A DNA stretch of 64,000 nt from Euglena gracilis. Its lineage: Eukaryota; Euglenida; Euglenophyceae; Euglenales. Positions 1 through 8,518 of this stretch are shown one piece after another. Below the pieces are notes generated by a model. That model was not told the DNA's origin and ran no database searches. It worked only from the letters and a program-made list of their open reading frames with translations. The stretch covers positions 31,576,542-31,640,541 of the forward strand of contig CP154955.1 in the NCBI GenBank assembly GCA_039621445.1, read 5' to 3'. Position numbers and translations under genes: made by a program. Each line of letters starts with the position of its first letter. The stretch's first letter is position 1.

Positions 1-2
1 GG

Positions 3-752
3 CTTAAGAAAATTCAGGTTGAGGACAAGCTGAATTGGGTCGAAGCCCTCCCCCAAGCACTAGACCGTATTCATGATACGCCGGGGGAGAGTGGCCTTAG
101 CCCATTTCAAATCTTGTTCGGTCGACACCGTTCATTGGGTGGTTTACCTTATGAACCGTTAAGGGATTGTGAAGACGCCAGATCATTTTTCTCTCGGCAA
201 AGAGAAATTGATTTGGTAGTGGCTGGCAAAATGAATAATTTGCATGCCAAGCAATGTGCTCGGGCCAACCGTGGTTTAGACGGTTGGGAGCCATTGGAGG
301 TGGGGAATCTGGTGTGGTACCTGAGACCCCCCGATAGTGGCACAAAATTGGATTCCCGTTGGTTGGGCCCTTGCAAGGTTACCGCAAGGGAGGGAATTCA
401 TTCCTACCTAATTGAGGTCAAACCGGGCCATATCATGAAGGCCCATCGGAAGGCTTTGAAGGTGTATGTGGAGGACCCCACATCCGATAAGCCTATCCCC
501 CTTTTTTTCCACCGGCGGACGGTACCTGAGGCGGAAGGTGCCCCAGATACCTGGTTAGTGGATAAAATCCTAAACCACAAGTTCGTTAAGGGAAAAATGT
601 TTTTCTTAACGAAGTGGCAAGGGTTTGAGGAAGCGAATTGGGAACCGGTGGAACATTTTTTCCAGGAGTACAATAGCGACGTAATAGCGTATTGCCTGGG
701 AAAAGGGTTGCCGTTAGATGTCTCTAAGGATTTAAAGGCAACGGCAACCTGA
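3..752 (+). CDS. Integrase C-terminus plus chromodomain of retroelement B (5' truncated by window)
   Basis: The frame is open from the window edge to TGA at 750-752 (249 codons). The first part matches the region after the integrase catalytic core in the full copy (around 54412). A barrel-like stretch with LVWYLRPPDSGTKLD and GPCKVT follows, typical of Ty3 integrase C-termini. Residues about 188-230 form a chromodomain: W-LVDKIL at the start, FFLTKWQGF in the middle and ANWEPVEHF at the end, with the conserved aromatics. Chromodomain integrases direct insertion to marked chromatin in chromoviruses. This copy has an intact chromodomain, unlike the copy at 55.0 kb, which is frameshifted there. 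Whether it is expressed is unknown. Confidence 0.88.
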   Translation, partial: LKKIQVEDKLNWVEALPQALDRIHDTPGESGLSPFQILFGRHRSLGGLPYEPLRDCEDARSFFSRQREIDLVVAGKMNNLHAKQCARANRGLDGWEPLEVGNLVWYLRPPDSGTKLDSRWLGPCKVTAREGIHSYLIEVKPGHIMKAHRKALKVYVEDPTSDKPIPLFFHRRTVPEAEGAPDTWLVDKILNHKFVKGKMFFLTKWQGFEEANWEPVEHFFQEYNSDVIAYCLGKGLPLDVSKDLKATAT

Positions 753-2641
753 AAAAGGGGGAAAGGGAGGTGAAAAAGGGCCTGGAGTGGTTGCCTGGGG
801 AGGGGGAGGTCCCATTCTATGCCCCTCCACAGATGCAGGTGGACCCCATCACAGGGCTGAGGCCCTGAGAAAAATGACGGGAGTTTCCTCGTCATTGATT
901 TCATTTTTTATTTCTCCCCTGAAATCTTCAAACACCACCACACCCTGGTTTGGGTGAGAATGGTGTGGGCAATCGAGGATATTTCATTGCCCCGTTGATT
1001 TTTCTGTCATTTTCCATTGAACTCCTGTGAAAGGATTTCAAGGGTGAATGAAAGATTCTCGTGGCTAGGCGGAAACTAGCCCGGGATCTTATTTTTTGCA
1101 CGGGTGGGTGATTTCCAATCAAAGGATCCCACCCTGGAACGGGAAGGGAGATTGCCAACAACAACAAAAGCGAAACGTTGAATGAGTGCATGATTGCCAC
1201 CCGTTTTGTTTATGTTGTTGTGGGTGGATTCCGGTTTGGAAGTTTCACCAAAAATTCTTAAAGAGGACAAACCACCGGAAGCACAACCGAGGGTTTGTTC
1301 TTTTGACAACCTTCTCCAAGTATTGGAGGGGGGGGGGGTTAATGACAATGTGGCTTTGAGGTTGCCCCGTCGGTTTGGCTGGGCTAAGCCACATTGCTAA
1401 ATTTTCGGTGTGCATGGTTTGCCACCACACTAAGGGAAGGCAAACCGGCACCCAAGGAAGACGCCGAAGCCCATCGACTTGAACAACAACAAAAATTGTC
1501 GAGTCAACGGCTTTGGCGACCATCACCACTTGGGGGCATTATTGCCCGTCCACCGTCATGGTGTTGAATTTATCCATTGGTGATGGTGTATTGTTGTATT
1601 ATTGGGATTTTGGTTGTATTTTTGGTGTGGTCCCGTTTCGTCTGCCTACTCAGGTCCATCAACAAGGCTGAAGCAGCTGATTTTTGGTATTGATGGACGA
1701 GGAGGTGGAGTTGATGTGTGAGCATGCGGAGATGGTAACTTTGCCGCCTGCCGTTTGCAACTCGCTCTGACCACTACACCTGTTTTCGCACCTGTTTTCA
1801 AGAAAGAGGAATCTGTGATTTTTCATTTCTCCCCTCTCACGGGTCGGTGGCACTCGTGGGGGGGTCCCTTTCTCCAATCGGTTTGATTGGGTATTTTATC
1901 ATACCCCCACCTTTGGGCAAGTGAGGCCCGAAACCCCGGTCGGCTTGATCGGGGGGGGGGGGGGGCTATGTCATTTCTTCCAAAAAAAGTAGTGAATTGT
2001 CTTCTTCAACCTCCCCGCCGGGGGGGGCGGGGTGCCAGGCAAGCCCTCCCTTTGCGTGGGGGGGGGGGTTTTTGCCCAAGGGTTTCCCCGGGGGGGGGGG
2101 GGGCAAGGCAAGCCCTCCCTTGGCGGGGGGGGGGGGGTTCCCCAAAGCTTTCCCCCGGGGGGGGCAATCATTTCCCCAAGTCTTTCCCCTCGGGGGGGGG
2201 GGGCAAGTCAAGCCCTCCTCTCACCGGGGGGGGGGGGCAATCTTTTCCCCAAGGCCTTCCCCTCGGGGGGGGGGGGGGGGTGGGTTTTCACCTATCCCCG
2301 AAAGGATTTTTGGTGATAATGGACCCTCCATTCCCTTCACGGTTGGGAATACCGTGGGGGGGGGGCTGATTTTTATCCATTCAAAAAGGATTTTGTTTGT
2401 GGTGTTAGACCCCCATTTCCTCTCACGTTGGTGAGAACCGTGGGGGGTGGGGGGCTCGGTGTGGTGGAACGGGATCTATGGGTTATAGATTCCTCCTCAC
2501 CGTTACGCCACCATTATGCACATTGCCGAACAATGTTATCGCAATTGCGTTGCAAAAATTCAAAGTGTCTTTCATTCCCACCCCAAGGAAAGCGAGAAGG
2601 AGGGGGGGTGAAACCCCCGACTTTCGTCGCAAGGGGGGGAG
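753..2641 (+). other. 3' non-coding region of retroelement B, copy 1
   Basis: No supportable gene lies between the pol stop and the LTR. The notable feature is a cluster of G-runs at about 1950-2290. The last bases before the LTR are purine-rich (AAGGGGGGGAG, about 2631-2641) and fit a polypurine tract that primes plus-strand synthesis. The same region recurs at 55086-57043 with different G-run lengths. Confidence 0.75.
1950..2290 (+). repeat. G-run tandem repeats (55-65 bp units)
   Basis: Runs of 8-16 G alternate with short C/T/A-rich segments such as CAAGGCAAGCCCTCCC, repeated about five times. The equivalent block is at about 56360-56690, where run lengths differ. The pattern is suitable for intermolecular or intramolecular G-quadruplexes. 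Translations through it (Gly-rich plus frames, Pro-rich minus frames) are treated as non-coding. Confidence 0.8.
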
Positions 2642-3748
2642 TGACGACCTTTTGAGGTCGACCGCCGGGCGGCGGAGTTTTTCCCTTTTAGAAGGCCTTT
2701 TGAGGGCGGTTTTGCTCTAATTTTAAGGCTTTCTAAACATTTCCATTAAAATTCCCTCTCCTAGGGCGCCCATGGTTTGGTTGTGCAAGGAGAGAGATTG
2801 AGTGATGCTAGGTATTCCCAAAGGGTGATTTTGGGTTTATTTAGCACAAGTTTAAGCTTTTTATGCATTTTTCCTTTGGTTTTAAGGGAAAATGTTGGAT
2901 TTGGTGAGAGCGCTTGCAAGCGCTTGGAACAGAATTTTAAGAGATTGGCGCCTGAGTTCCTGGAGTTTTTGCAGGGGTTTGCAAAGCTCAATAATGATGG
3001 AATTCAGCATAATTTATCAAAATCAAGGGGGGAAACCTTGATTTTGACTGGGGTTGGTTGATTTTGATGCAATGGGCAAGGATTTGGGATTTGAGAGCGC
3101 TTAGGAATCAGCGCACTCAATCCTAAATTTAACTGCCCATCAAGGGCATCAAAATCATTTTCTTTTCACAGGGTTTTCCTCTTCACTTGTTTCACCATTG
3201 CATTTGTTGTGTCAATTACAACCAATTACATTCAATCATTGAACTTGGATTTACAATTGGAATTGCAAATGGAAAGACAACAAATCAATCAAGAAAGCTC
3301 AATTGAAGAAGGTGAGGTTTGTCTTCCCCCCACCTCATCTGTGGGAAAAGGGGCAGGGGGGTGGGACTCCTCAACTCAGGCAACCACTGGCCAAATTTCA
3401 CCCCAAAACCCCCTTTTTGGCCCAGAAACTGTGAGAAATGACACCCAGGGGGGGGGTGTTGGCTCTCACTGGTTCAACTGAGCAGGGAGGGGTTGAAACC
3501 CCAAAGACACCCCCCTTGGAGATCCCAGTGACACCCCCCTCAGGGGTCGGGGAGGGTCCACTGGGAAGTTTCTCCTTGGAAATGATGGCCCAGTTTCGGC
3601 CACAGGGGGGTGCAGAATGGGAAAAAATTTCCGACACAAGTCGGCTCGAGGAGCCAAAAAACGATCCTACGCCGGAAACTGGCCCGGGGCGGGGGTTTCC
3701 GCTTCACCCCAGTGCTGCCGAGGGACATGGCAGCACAGGTGTGAAACA
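2642..3748 (+). repeat. 3' LTR of retroelement B, copy 1
   Basis: This 1107-bp LTR starts TGACGACC and ends GTGAAACA (TG...CA). It is nearly identical to 45069-46173 and 57044-58149. It contains the 16-bp palindrome AGCGCTTGCAAGCGCT and a splice-acceptor-like TTCTTTTCACAG upstream of an ATG at 3209. That ATG opens the gag leader reading frame (SITTNYIQSL...), so gag begins inside the LTR. The leader frame here is shifted by a G-run length change near 3450. Several substitutions separate this LTR from the two LTRs of the other copy, which agree with each other. Confidence 0.92.
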
Positions 3749-3963
3749 CCACGGTCGCCGGGCACATCGTCTCCCCCGGAGCGGCCAAGCTGTCCCGCGT
3801 CTTCACCCCCCTCCGCGACGGTCTGATCCGGGGCGGCACCCTCCGTCCCGTCAACCGATGGCGCAGCGGCAAGGAGCCCCGCAACAACAACGTCCTGCAG
3901 CGCCCGCTGGCGCTCGCCGCGCGCCTGCCGTGGCTGCCCCGGTACAACTTCGCCCGCAGCTAG
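3749..3963 (+). pseudogene. V9 small basic viral protein, 3' fragment (copy 1)
   Basis: The viral sequence resumes after the LTR with the duplicated CCAC. It encodes the C-terminal ~70 residues of a basic protein rich in Arg and Leu that ends at TAG 3961-3963. The start codon and first eight codons of the gene are seen only at 45043-45068, on the other side of element B. The gene is therefore split by the retroelement. It matches no family I recognise; small size and basic composition would suit a DNA-binding or minor virion protein, but that is inference. Confidence 0.7.
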
Positions 3964-4019
3964 GCGACAAGGCGGCGGTGTCGCCGCCCCAGGTGGACCT
4001 CCAGGCGCAGCTGCAGGAG

Positions 4020-5035
4020 ATGTTCCGCGACCCATACCAGGCGCCCATCCTGTTGTGCCTGGGACAGAAGGGGGGCGGCAAGTCCTTCCGGGTCATGACG
4101 CTGCTCATGTGGCTGCTGCGCAACAACGTGTTCGACCAGTACTTCCTGGTCCTGCCCACGTACCTGTTCGAGGCCGCGAACTCGTACGCGTGGCTCCAGC
4201 CGTTCCGGGACAAGGTGTTCATCACCTCGGAGTACACCCCCGACCTCTCCGCGGCGTTCCTGCAGCGGCCGGACGCCACCGTCGCCCCCCACGCCATCCC
4301 CCGGACCTTCCTCTGGCTGGACGACGTGGGGATGAACGAGGCCTTCCGGACCGACCGCCACTTCGTGGGGCTGCTGTCCGTCGCCCGCCACAAGCGGCTC
4401 AGGATCTGCCTGTGCTACCACTCGCTGACCTCGGGGCACACCCTGTCCCCCTTCCTCCGGCAGAACGTCACCCACACCCTGCTCTTCCGCGTGCCTAACG
4501 AAAAACTCCTGGAAAGCATCTACGAGGAGCTGATCTCCATGACCGGACACTACGAGCGCTTCCGGGAGTTCAAGGGGATCTACAACCAACACACCTGCTC
4601 CGTCGTCAACCCCCGCACCGGGGAGGTCGACAAGAACTTCAACGGCATCTGCATCAACAACTCCCTGGGGTGCCTCGACTGGAACGTGGCCGAATGGTTC
4701 CCCGAGGAGACGGAGGTCCTCTGCGTCTTCCTCGACCGCATGAAGCGCGAGATGGAACGGCGCCGTCTACCCGCCCCCGCGGATCACCAGCACCTGAATG
4801 CGGTGGAGCCGGAGCGGGTGGCCAACATACGGGGGGTGGATCCGTCCGTCGGGCTCACACACCCGAAGACACCCACCCGCACGGAACTCACCCCGGAGTC
4901 CTGGCCCCAGCTCACCCGGGCGGCGCACCACCCCCTGAGTTTCCTCACCCACCCCCAAAATCTGGTGAAGTACCACCGGGTACCCCTGGCCGAATCCACC
5001 TCTCCCGCTCCCTGCAGCACCTGTTCGGGAAGTAG
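4020..5035 (+). pseudogene. V10 DNA-packaging ATPase (FtsK/HerA, A32-like), copy 1, frameshifted near the 3' end
   Basis: The protein carries a P-loop GQKGGGKS about 15 residues from the ATG and a Walker B block FLWLDD about 100 residues later, preceded by a hydrophobic strand. The sensor-like stretch LRICLCYHS follows. This layout is that of genome-packaging ATPases of double-jelly-roll DNA viruses, which pump DNA into the capsid. In this copy a one-base loss near 4999 (ACCTCTCCC here, GCCCTCTCCC in copy 2) shifts the last ~12 codons. Copy 2 at 58421-59437 is intact. The ATG at 4020 is the first in-frame one after V9; upstream in-frame sequence is open but lacks an ATG of its own outside the LTR-derived ORF. 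Confidence 0.85.
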
Positions 5036-5947
5036 ATGCGCCAACGATGTCCGCGCGTGCGCCGGGCCGCCGTCACCCCGGAGGAGTGGACCCGCCACCG
5101 CAAACTCCGCAAGAAGATCGCCAGCGCCCGGTGGTACGCCAAGCGCAAGCGCGCCGCGCTGGTCGAACAGGGCGAACACCACCAGCGGCTCGAGGCGGAG
5201 CATCGGCAGCGGCATCCCCGGCCATCGGGCGGGCGCCTGTGGACGGACGCGGAATTTTGGTACTGGAAAGGCGTCCTGGCCCGCGCCCGGCGGGGCTACC
5301 CCGCCCGGCCCGCGGACGTCCCCGCCGAGCGGTGGTGCGGGTGGATCGACCGGGTGGAGGCGGCCATCGAACGGAGTCGGCCCGCGGCCGACGCCCTCTG
5401 GCGGCACATCCCCTGGGACGACCCCGCCTTTCCCAAGATCCTGCGGCAACTGGGGATGCGGGAGTGTCGTTCCGGTGGCCAACTCTTGGAAACCTGCTCC
5501 GTATCCGGGGTGGTATTCGCCGGTTTGGCCCACCGCAGTCACGCGTTCGCCAAGGGCTGCTGGCCCACACTCCAACCCATCCTGGAGGCCGCGCTGCCCG
5601 CATGCCACCACAGCAGCGCACACACCAGCGTCCACACCCCCCACCCCGCCGTGGAACACAGCCAGCCGCGGCAGCACCCGCCCACCCACATGCCCGTCCA
5701 GAACCCCATACCCAACGCGGTCCACAACAACTCCGACACGTCCGCGGGGGTGGTGGCGGAGTGCATCGTCGAATGGATCCAAGAGCACGTATTTCGACCA
5801 CCGCCACCGCTGTTGGATCCTTCCGATGACCCACGTCACGTCCCCGGGATTCCTCTCCCAACTCATCCGCCGCAACAACGGCAGCGCACCGTCGGTGTTG
5901 GATCCTTCCCCGCCGTACCATGGTCCGACCCCGATCACACCCCATGA
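5036..5947 (+). CDS. V11 viral protein of unknown function (copy 1)
   Basis: This 303-residue ORF has its ATG directly after the ATPase stop (TAG-ATG). The N-terminal ~60 residues are strongly basic (KLRKKIASARWYAKRKR). A tryptophan-rich middle follows (WTDAEFWYWKG, WCGWIDRVEAAIE), and the C-terminal third is His/Pro/Ser-rich. I see no recognised domain. A block with Gln, Cys and His around residues 145-180 is too weak to call a protease. Copy 2 at 59438-60349 is almost identical. The tight junction with the ATPase suggests they are co-transcribed. Confidence 0.65.
   Translation: MRQRCPRVRRAAVTPEEWTRHRKLRKKIASARWYAKRKRAALVEQGEHHQRLEAEHRQRHPRPSGGRLWTDAEFWYWKGVLARARRGYPARPADVPAERWCGWIDRVEAAIERSRPAADALWRHIPWDDPAFPKILRQLGMRECRSGGQLLETCSVSGVVFAGLAHRSHAFAKGCWPTLQPILEAALPACHHSSAHTSVHTPHPAVEHSQPRQHPPTHMPVQNPIPNAVHNNSDTSAGVVAECIVEWIQEHVFRPPPPLLDPSDDPRHVPGIPLPTHPPQQRQRTVGVGSFPAVPWSDPDHTP
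5813..5820 (+). promoter_or_regulatory. TTGGATCC motif upstream of V12
   Basis: TTGGATCC lies 5 bases upstream of the ATG at 5826. The same octamer or a one-base variant precedes most viral starts in the window (5898, 41091 on minus, 41159, 45028, 27015 on minus). It is probably a viral promoter or initiator, likely for late genes; that is inferred from position only. Confidence 0.6.
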
Positions 5948-6908
5948 TGCACCCCCAACCCCCCACCACTCGCTGGCCCGTGCCCGCATCCCCCAACCCT
6001 CTGAACTCTTCCCGACTACCATGGAGCTTTTCAAATCCCAGTCGCGGCGTCCGCTGGGACGCGCGGCGCATTCATTCCCGCCACCCGTCCCTGATGTTCC
6101 GCCGACCCCCCAACCAAACCACCCTCCGGCTGCCCCAACAGGACCACCTCCGCTTCAGCCGCCCGCCCCGCCCGCCCCCCGTCTGAGCCCCGCGGGGGTC
6201 ACCGCCTGGCGGCTCCACCGCCGCCGGGCCAACGCCGGCACCCAACCCCCCACTCCCACCGGCAACTCCGCCTGGCGGGTCCTCCCCGGCCTGTTGAAGC
6301 GCAAGTTGCAACAGATCACAACCACAGCGGCGGGCGGTGACGGTGGTGGCCGTGGCGGACAGTGGGTCAGTGGCGGGGGTGGTCTGTGCGTGCGGGAGTT
6401 CGGGAAGGACGTGTCCGCGGTGGTGCTGCATCTGGCCGGCCGGCTGGCCGGCCTGGCATCCGAGGACGTCGTCCGCAGCCCCGCGCTGCAGCATTTGGTG
6501 GCGCAGTCCACCCGGTGGATCGGGACCACCCGTCCCTGGATGCAGCTGGTGGGCGTGCTGGCCGCCAAGCGACTGCACCGCGCCGTGGTGGGGGAGCGAC
6601 CCCCCTCCAATACCGTCCCGAACCTCTTCGCCTTATCCCTCTCCGCAGCCCATTCACCACCCGTTCATGAATTCCCCCGCCCGCATCCCCGCGGAAGAAA
6701 CCCCCCGCGCTGCGACACCCACACCACCGGAGGGGGTGGACCACGGTTGGACAACGGTGGAGGCGGTAAGCCCGGCGGACGGAGACGCGGACGTCGGAGG
6801 AGACACAGCGGCGGCAGACATCGGCGGCCCGGCGGAAGAACCGGCGGAGTCGGCCCGCCCGCAGCGCCAGCGCCGCCGGCGGCGGGTGTTCACCCACAAT
6901 GCGGATGA
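5826..6908 (+). CDS. V12 proline-rich viral protein with C-terminal helical domain (copy 1)
   Basis: This 360-residue ORF starts 5 bases after a TTGGATCC motif and overlaps the 3' end of V11 by 122 bases. A second in-frame ATG at 6021 follows another TTGGATCC (5898), so a shorter product is possible. Residues ~65-130 are Pro-rich. Residues ~195-275 look globular (FGKDVSAVVLHLAGRLAGLASEDV, then QHLVAQSTRWIGTTRPWMQLVGVLAAKRL) and suggest amphipathic helices. The tail is Gly/Arg-rich. No family is recognised. Because the block is ~70% GC, other frames are also open; this frame is preferred for its motif spacing and globular segment. Confidence 0.5.
   Translation: MTHVTSPGFLSQLIRRNNGSAPSVLDPSPPYHGPTPITPHDAPPTPHHSLARARIPQPSELFPTTMELFKSQSRRPLGRAAHSFPPPVPDVPPTPQPNHPPAAPTGPPPLQPPAPPAPRLSPAGVTAWRLHRRRANAGTQPPTPTGNSAWRVLPGLLKRKLQQITTTAAGGDGGGRGGQWVSGGGGLCVREFGKDVSAVVLHLAGRLAGLASEDVVRSPALQHLVAQSTRWIGTTRPWMQLVGVLAAKRLHRAVVGERPPSNTVPNLFALSLSAAHSPPVHEFPRPHPRGRNPPRCDTHTTGGGGPRLDNGGGGKPGGRRRGRRRRHSGGRHRRPGGRTGGVGPPAAPAPPAAGVHPQCG
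5898..5905 (+). promoter_or_regulatory. Second TTGGATCC motif inside the V12 leader
   Basis: The octamer is followed 14 bases later by an ATG at 5920 (ACG in copy 2) in a different frame, and by the V12-frame ATG at 6021. It could drive an internal transcript for a short V12 form or for the small overlapping ORF at 5920-6186. Confidence 0.45.
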
Positions 6909-7245
6909 CGACGATGCAGCGGCGATCAAGACGGAGGAGACGGACGGGACGGTGGCGCCCCACACCGCCCCGGTGGTGGTGGTGTCCTCCTCCGAGGAGG
7001 ACAACGCGCCGCCGCCCGCAGCGGAGGACCCAGCCGACGCGGCCGCACCCCCGCCGAAGAAGGCTCGACGGAGCACCGGACGTCCCCGACGCAGCGCTGC
7101 TTCTGATCCTAACCAGTCCCCCCCCCGCCGCGCCGTCCGCCCCCCCACCCTCCGCCGACTCTGCCGCCCCGCCGTCCCCACCCGCCGCCCCCGCATCCCC
7201 CGCGGAGGACTGACCCAACCGACTGACTCTGTGCATACGAACTGA
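6667..7245 (+). CDS. V13 acidic/basic nuclear-type viral protein (copy 1)
   Basis: The ATG at 6667 opens a 192-codon ORF that overlaps the end of V12 by 242 bases in another frame. It has an acidic Pro/Glu-rich N-terminus, an Arg cluster RQRRRRRV (NLS-like) and an acidic stretch. A VVVVSSSEED block follows, which matches the SUMO-interacting-motif pattern (hydrophobic quartet plus Ser/acidic tail). Next is PPKKARRSTGRPRR, resembling a bipartite NLS with an AT-hook core GRP. The protein is probably nuclear and regulatory. The C-terminus differs between copies because a C-run near 7135 changes length; copy 2 ends in Pro/Ala-rich sequence at 61614. Confidence 0.55.
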   Translation: MNSPARIPAEETPRAATPTPPEGVDHGWTTVEAVSPADGDADVGGDTAAADIGGPAEEPAESARPQRQRRRRRVFTHNADDDDAAAIKTEETDGTVAPHTAPVVVVSSSEEDNAPPPAAEDPADAAAPPPKKARRSTGRPRRSAASDPNQSPPRRAVRPPTLRRLCRPAVPTRRPRIPRGGLTQPTDSVHTN

Positions 7246-7317
7246 CTGCGCCCGCACCGGGGAAGGGCCCGTTCCAACGAATGACTTCGCTTTGTGTTGT
7301 GTGCCCCGCTGTTCGCC

Positions 7318-8040
7318 TCACCGGCGCCCGTAGGCCGACCGCCGGGTCAGGAAGTTCAGGTAGCGGCGGTAGCGGTGGTTGTTCGCGATGCACACCCGGG
7401 GGGGCTGGGTCGCGGGGACGGTCGCCAAGTTCTCGTCGAGGTGTCCCACCGCAGAGGGGTGCCAGGTCGCCGTCCGCCGCAGGCTGGGCGCGGCGATCCG
7501 CAGGGACGTGCCCCAGCCGAGGAAGAGCGACAGACTGCGGTGCCACCGCGCGGACGTCTCCGCGTCCGCCAGGGGGCCGAAGGCCTCCGCGAAGCGCACC
7601 ACGTACTCCACCGCGCACAGCGCGTGGGCCACCTCCTCCAACAGCGCCGACTCGTCGCGCCGGGGCGCGAACGGGCGGTGCAGCAACCCCGCCGTGTCCG
7701 GCAGCAGCGGCGTCAGGTACTGCTCGGTGGGCACCGAGGCCACCGACCGGTTCGGCATCCAGCGGTTCTCGGCGACGAAGTCCGGGTCGGCCAGCAGCCG
7801 CATCGCCAGGCGCACCTGCTGCGCGGCGCGGTCGCGCTGTCCCGGTCCACCGGTGGCGGCGTCGCCGCCCGTCGCCGCGGACATCTGCCCGTCCGGTCCC
7901 AGGCCGCTGTACGGGTGCACCGCCTCCCCGAGGAACAGCACCCGCTGGAGGTACGCCCACCGCTGGGCCATCCGCGGCCCCGGCAGCGCCGTCTCGGTCT
8001 CCCGGGCCACGTGCTGACCGAAGGCGATCACCGCCTCCAT
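7318..8040 (-). CDS. V14 viral protein of unknown function (copy 1)
   Basis: This is a 240-residue ORF from the ATG at 8040 to the stop at 7318, convergent with V13. The frame stays open upstream, with a GTG at 8073 that would add eleven residues, but no ATG. The protein is mostly helical in appearance with Leu/Ala-rich segments (LLEEVAHALCAVEYVVRFAEAFG) and an Arg/Tyr-rich tail (NNHRYRRYLNFLTRR). No motif is recognised. Copy 2 (61719-62441) encodes the same protein. No TTGGATCC lies upstream, so it may belong to a different expression class. Confidence 0.6.
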   Translation of the reverse strand: MEAVIAFGQHVARETETALPGPRMAQRWAYLQRVLFLGEAVHPYSGLGPDGQMSAATGGDAATGGPGQRDRAAQQVRLAMRLLADPDFVAENRWMPNRSVASVPTEQYLTPLLPDTAGLLHRPFAPRRDESALLEEVAHALCAVEYVVRFAEAFGPLADAETSARWHRSLSLFLGWGTSLRIAAPSLRRTATWHPSAVGHLDENLATVPATQPPRVCIANNHRYRRYLNFLTRRSAYGRR

Positions 8041-8518
8041 CAGGTAGTGCACCCCGTCGAACCACGCGTGCACGTAGGAGGCTAGGCGCGCCGCTCGGGG
8101 GGGCCCGGGCCCCCCCCTCCCCCCCCCCCTGCGGCCCCTGCGCGGCCGCCCGCGCGGCCGCTCGCCCCCCCCTGGACCCACCCTCCCCCCCCCTGTGCCT
8201 AGCATAGCCAAGAAAAAAAATTTTGGTAAAAAAATCGCGATTTTTTGAGGCCCAAAAATGACCAAAAATGACCATTTTTGGACCCAAAATGGCAAATTTG
8301 GGGGCCGCGCGCTCTGCGCGCGGCCAAATGAGCACTTTTTTGGTCAAAAATGGCCCAAAAATGGCAAAAAATGACCACTTTTTGGACCCGAAAATCACCG
8401 ATTTTAGGATGCGTTCCGCCCGCGCGGCCGCCCTCAGACCCCCCCTCCCCCCCCTCCCCCCCGCGCGGCCGCCCGCGCGGCCGCTCGCCCCCCCCCAGCC
8501 CCCCCCCCCCCGCTGTGC
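8041..8518. repeat. Intergenic palindrome-rich block between V14 and V15 (copy 1)
   Basis: An AT-rich core at about 8205-8456 repeats AAAAATGACC and its complements and holds the GGCCGCGCGC/GCGCGCGGCC inverted repeat. It is flanked by two direct copies of a GC-rich unit (GCGCGGCCGCCCGCGCGGCC...CTGTGCCTAGC, about 8140-8204 and 8457-8522). The outer edges carry inverted GGAGGCTAGGC and GCCTAGCCTCC (about 8071 and 8519). It resembles a replication origin, a control region, or a small element inserted at CTAG. The equivalent is at 62442-62901. Confidence 0.6.

Larger units (their letters stand above)
1..3748 (+). mobile_element. Ty3-type LTR retrotransposon B, copy 1 (3' part only)
   Basis: This is the right end of the same element seen nearly complete at 45069-58149; base 1 corresponds to about 54412. 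It holds the integrase C-terminus and chromodomain, a 1.9-kb non-coding 3' region with G-run repeats, a polypurine stretch and a terminal LTR. The LTR ends in ..GAAACA and is followed by CCAC and GC-rich viral sequence, exactly as in the second copy. The 5' part lies left of the window. Confidence 0.9.

Noticed and set aside
1950-2290. Gly-rich (plus) and Pro-rich (minus) ORFs in the G-run repeats
   Set aside because: Translation of homopolymer-rich repeats with differing frames in the two copies.
5036-5947. V11 as an adenain-like cysteine protease
   Set aside because: A Gln-Cys-His-containing block near residues 145-180 is suggestive, but the order and spacing of catalytic residues do not fit convincingly.
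4784-6034. Long minus-strand ORFs opposite the viral ATPase and V11
   Set aside because: They lie in ~70% GC DNA where antisense frames stay open; the plus strand has Walker motifs and better composition. The same applies to minus ORFs opposite V12, V13 and V10 in copy 2.
7281-8207. Plus-strand Arg/Ser/Pro-rich ORFs opposite V14
   Set aside because: Low-complexity shadow frames of the minus gene.
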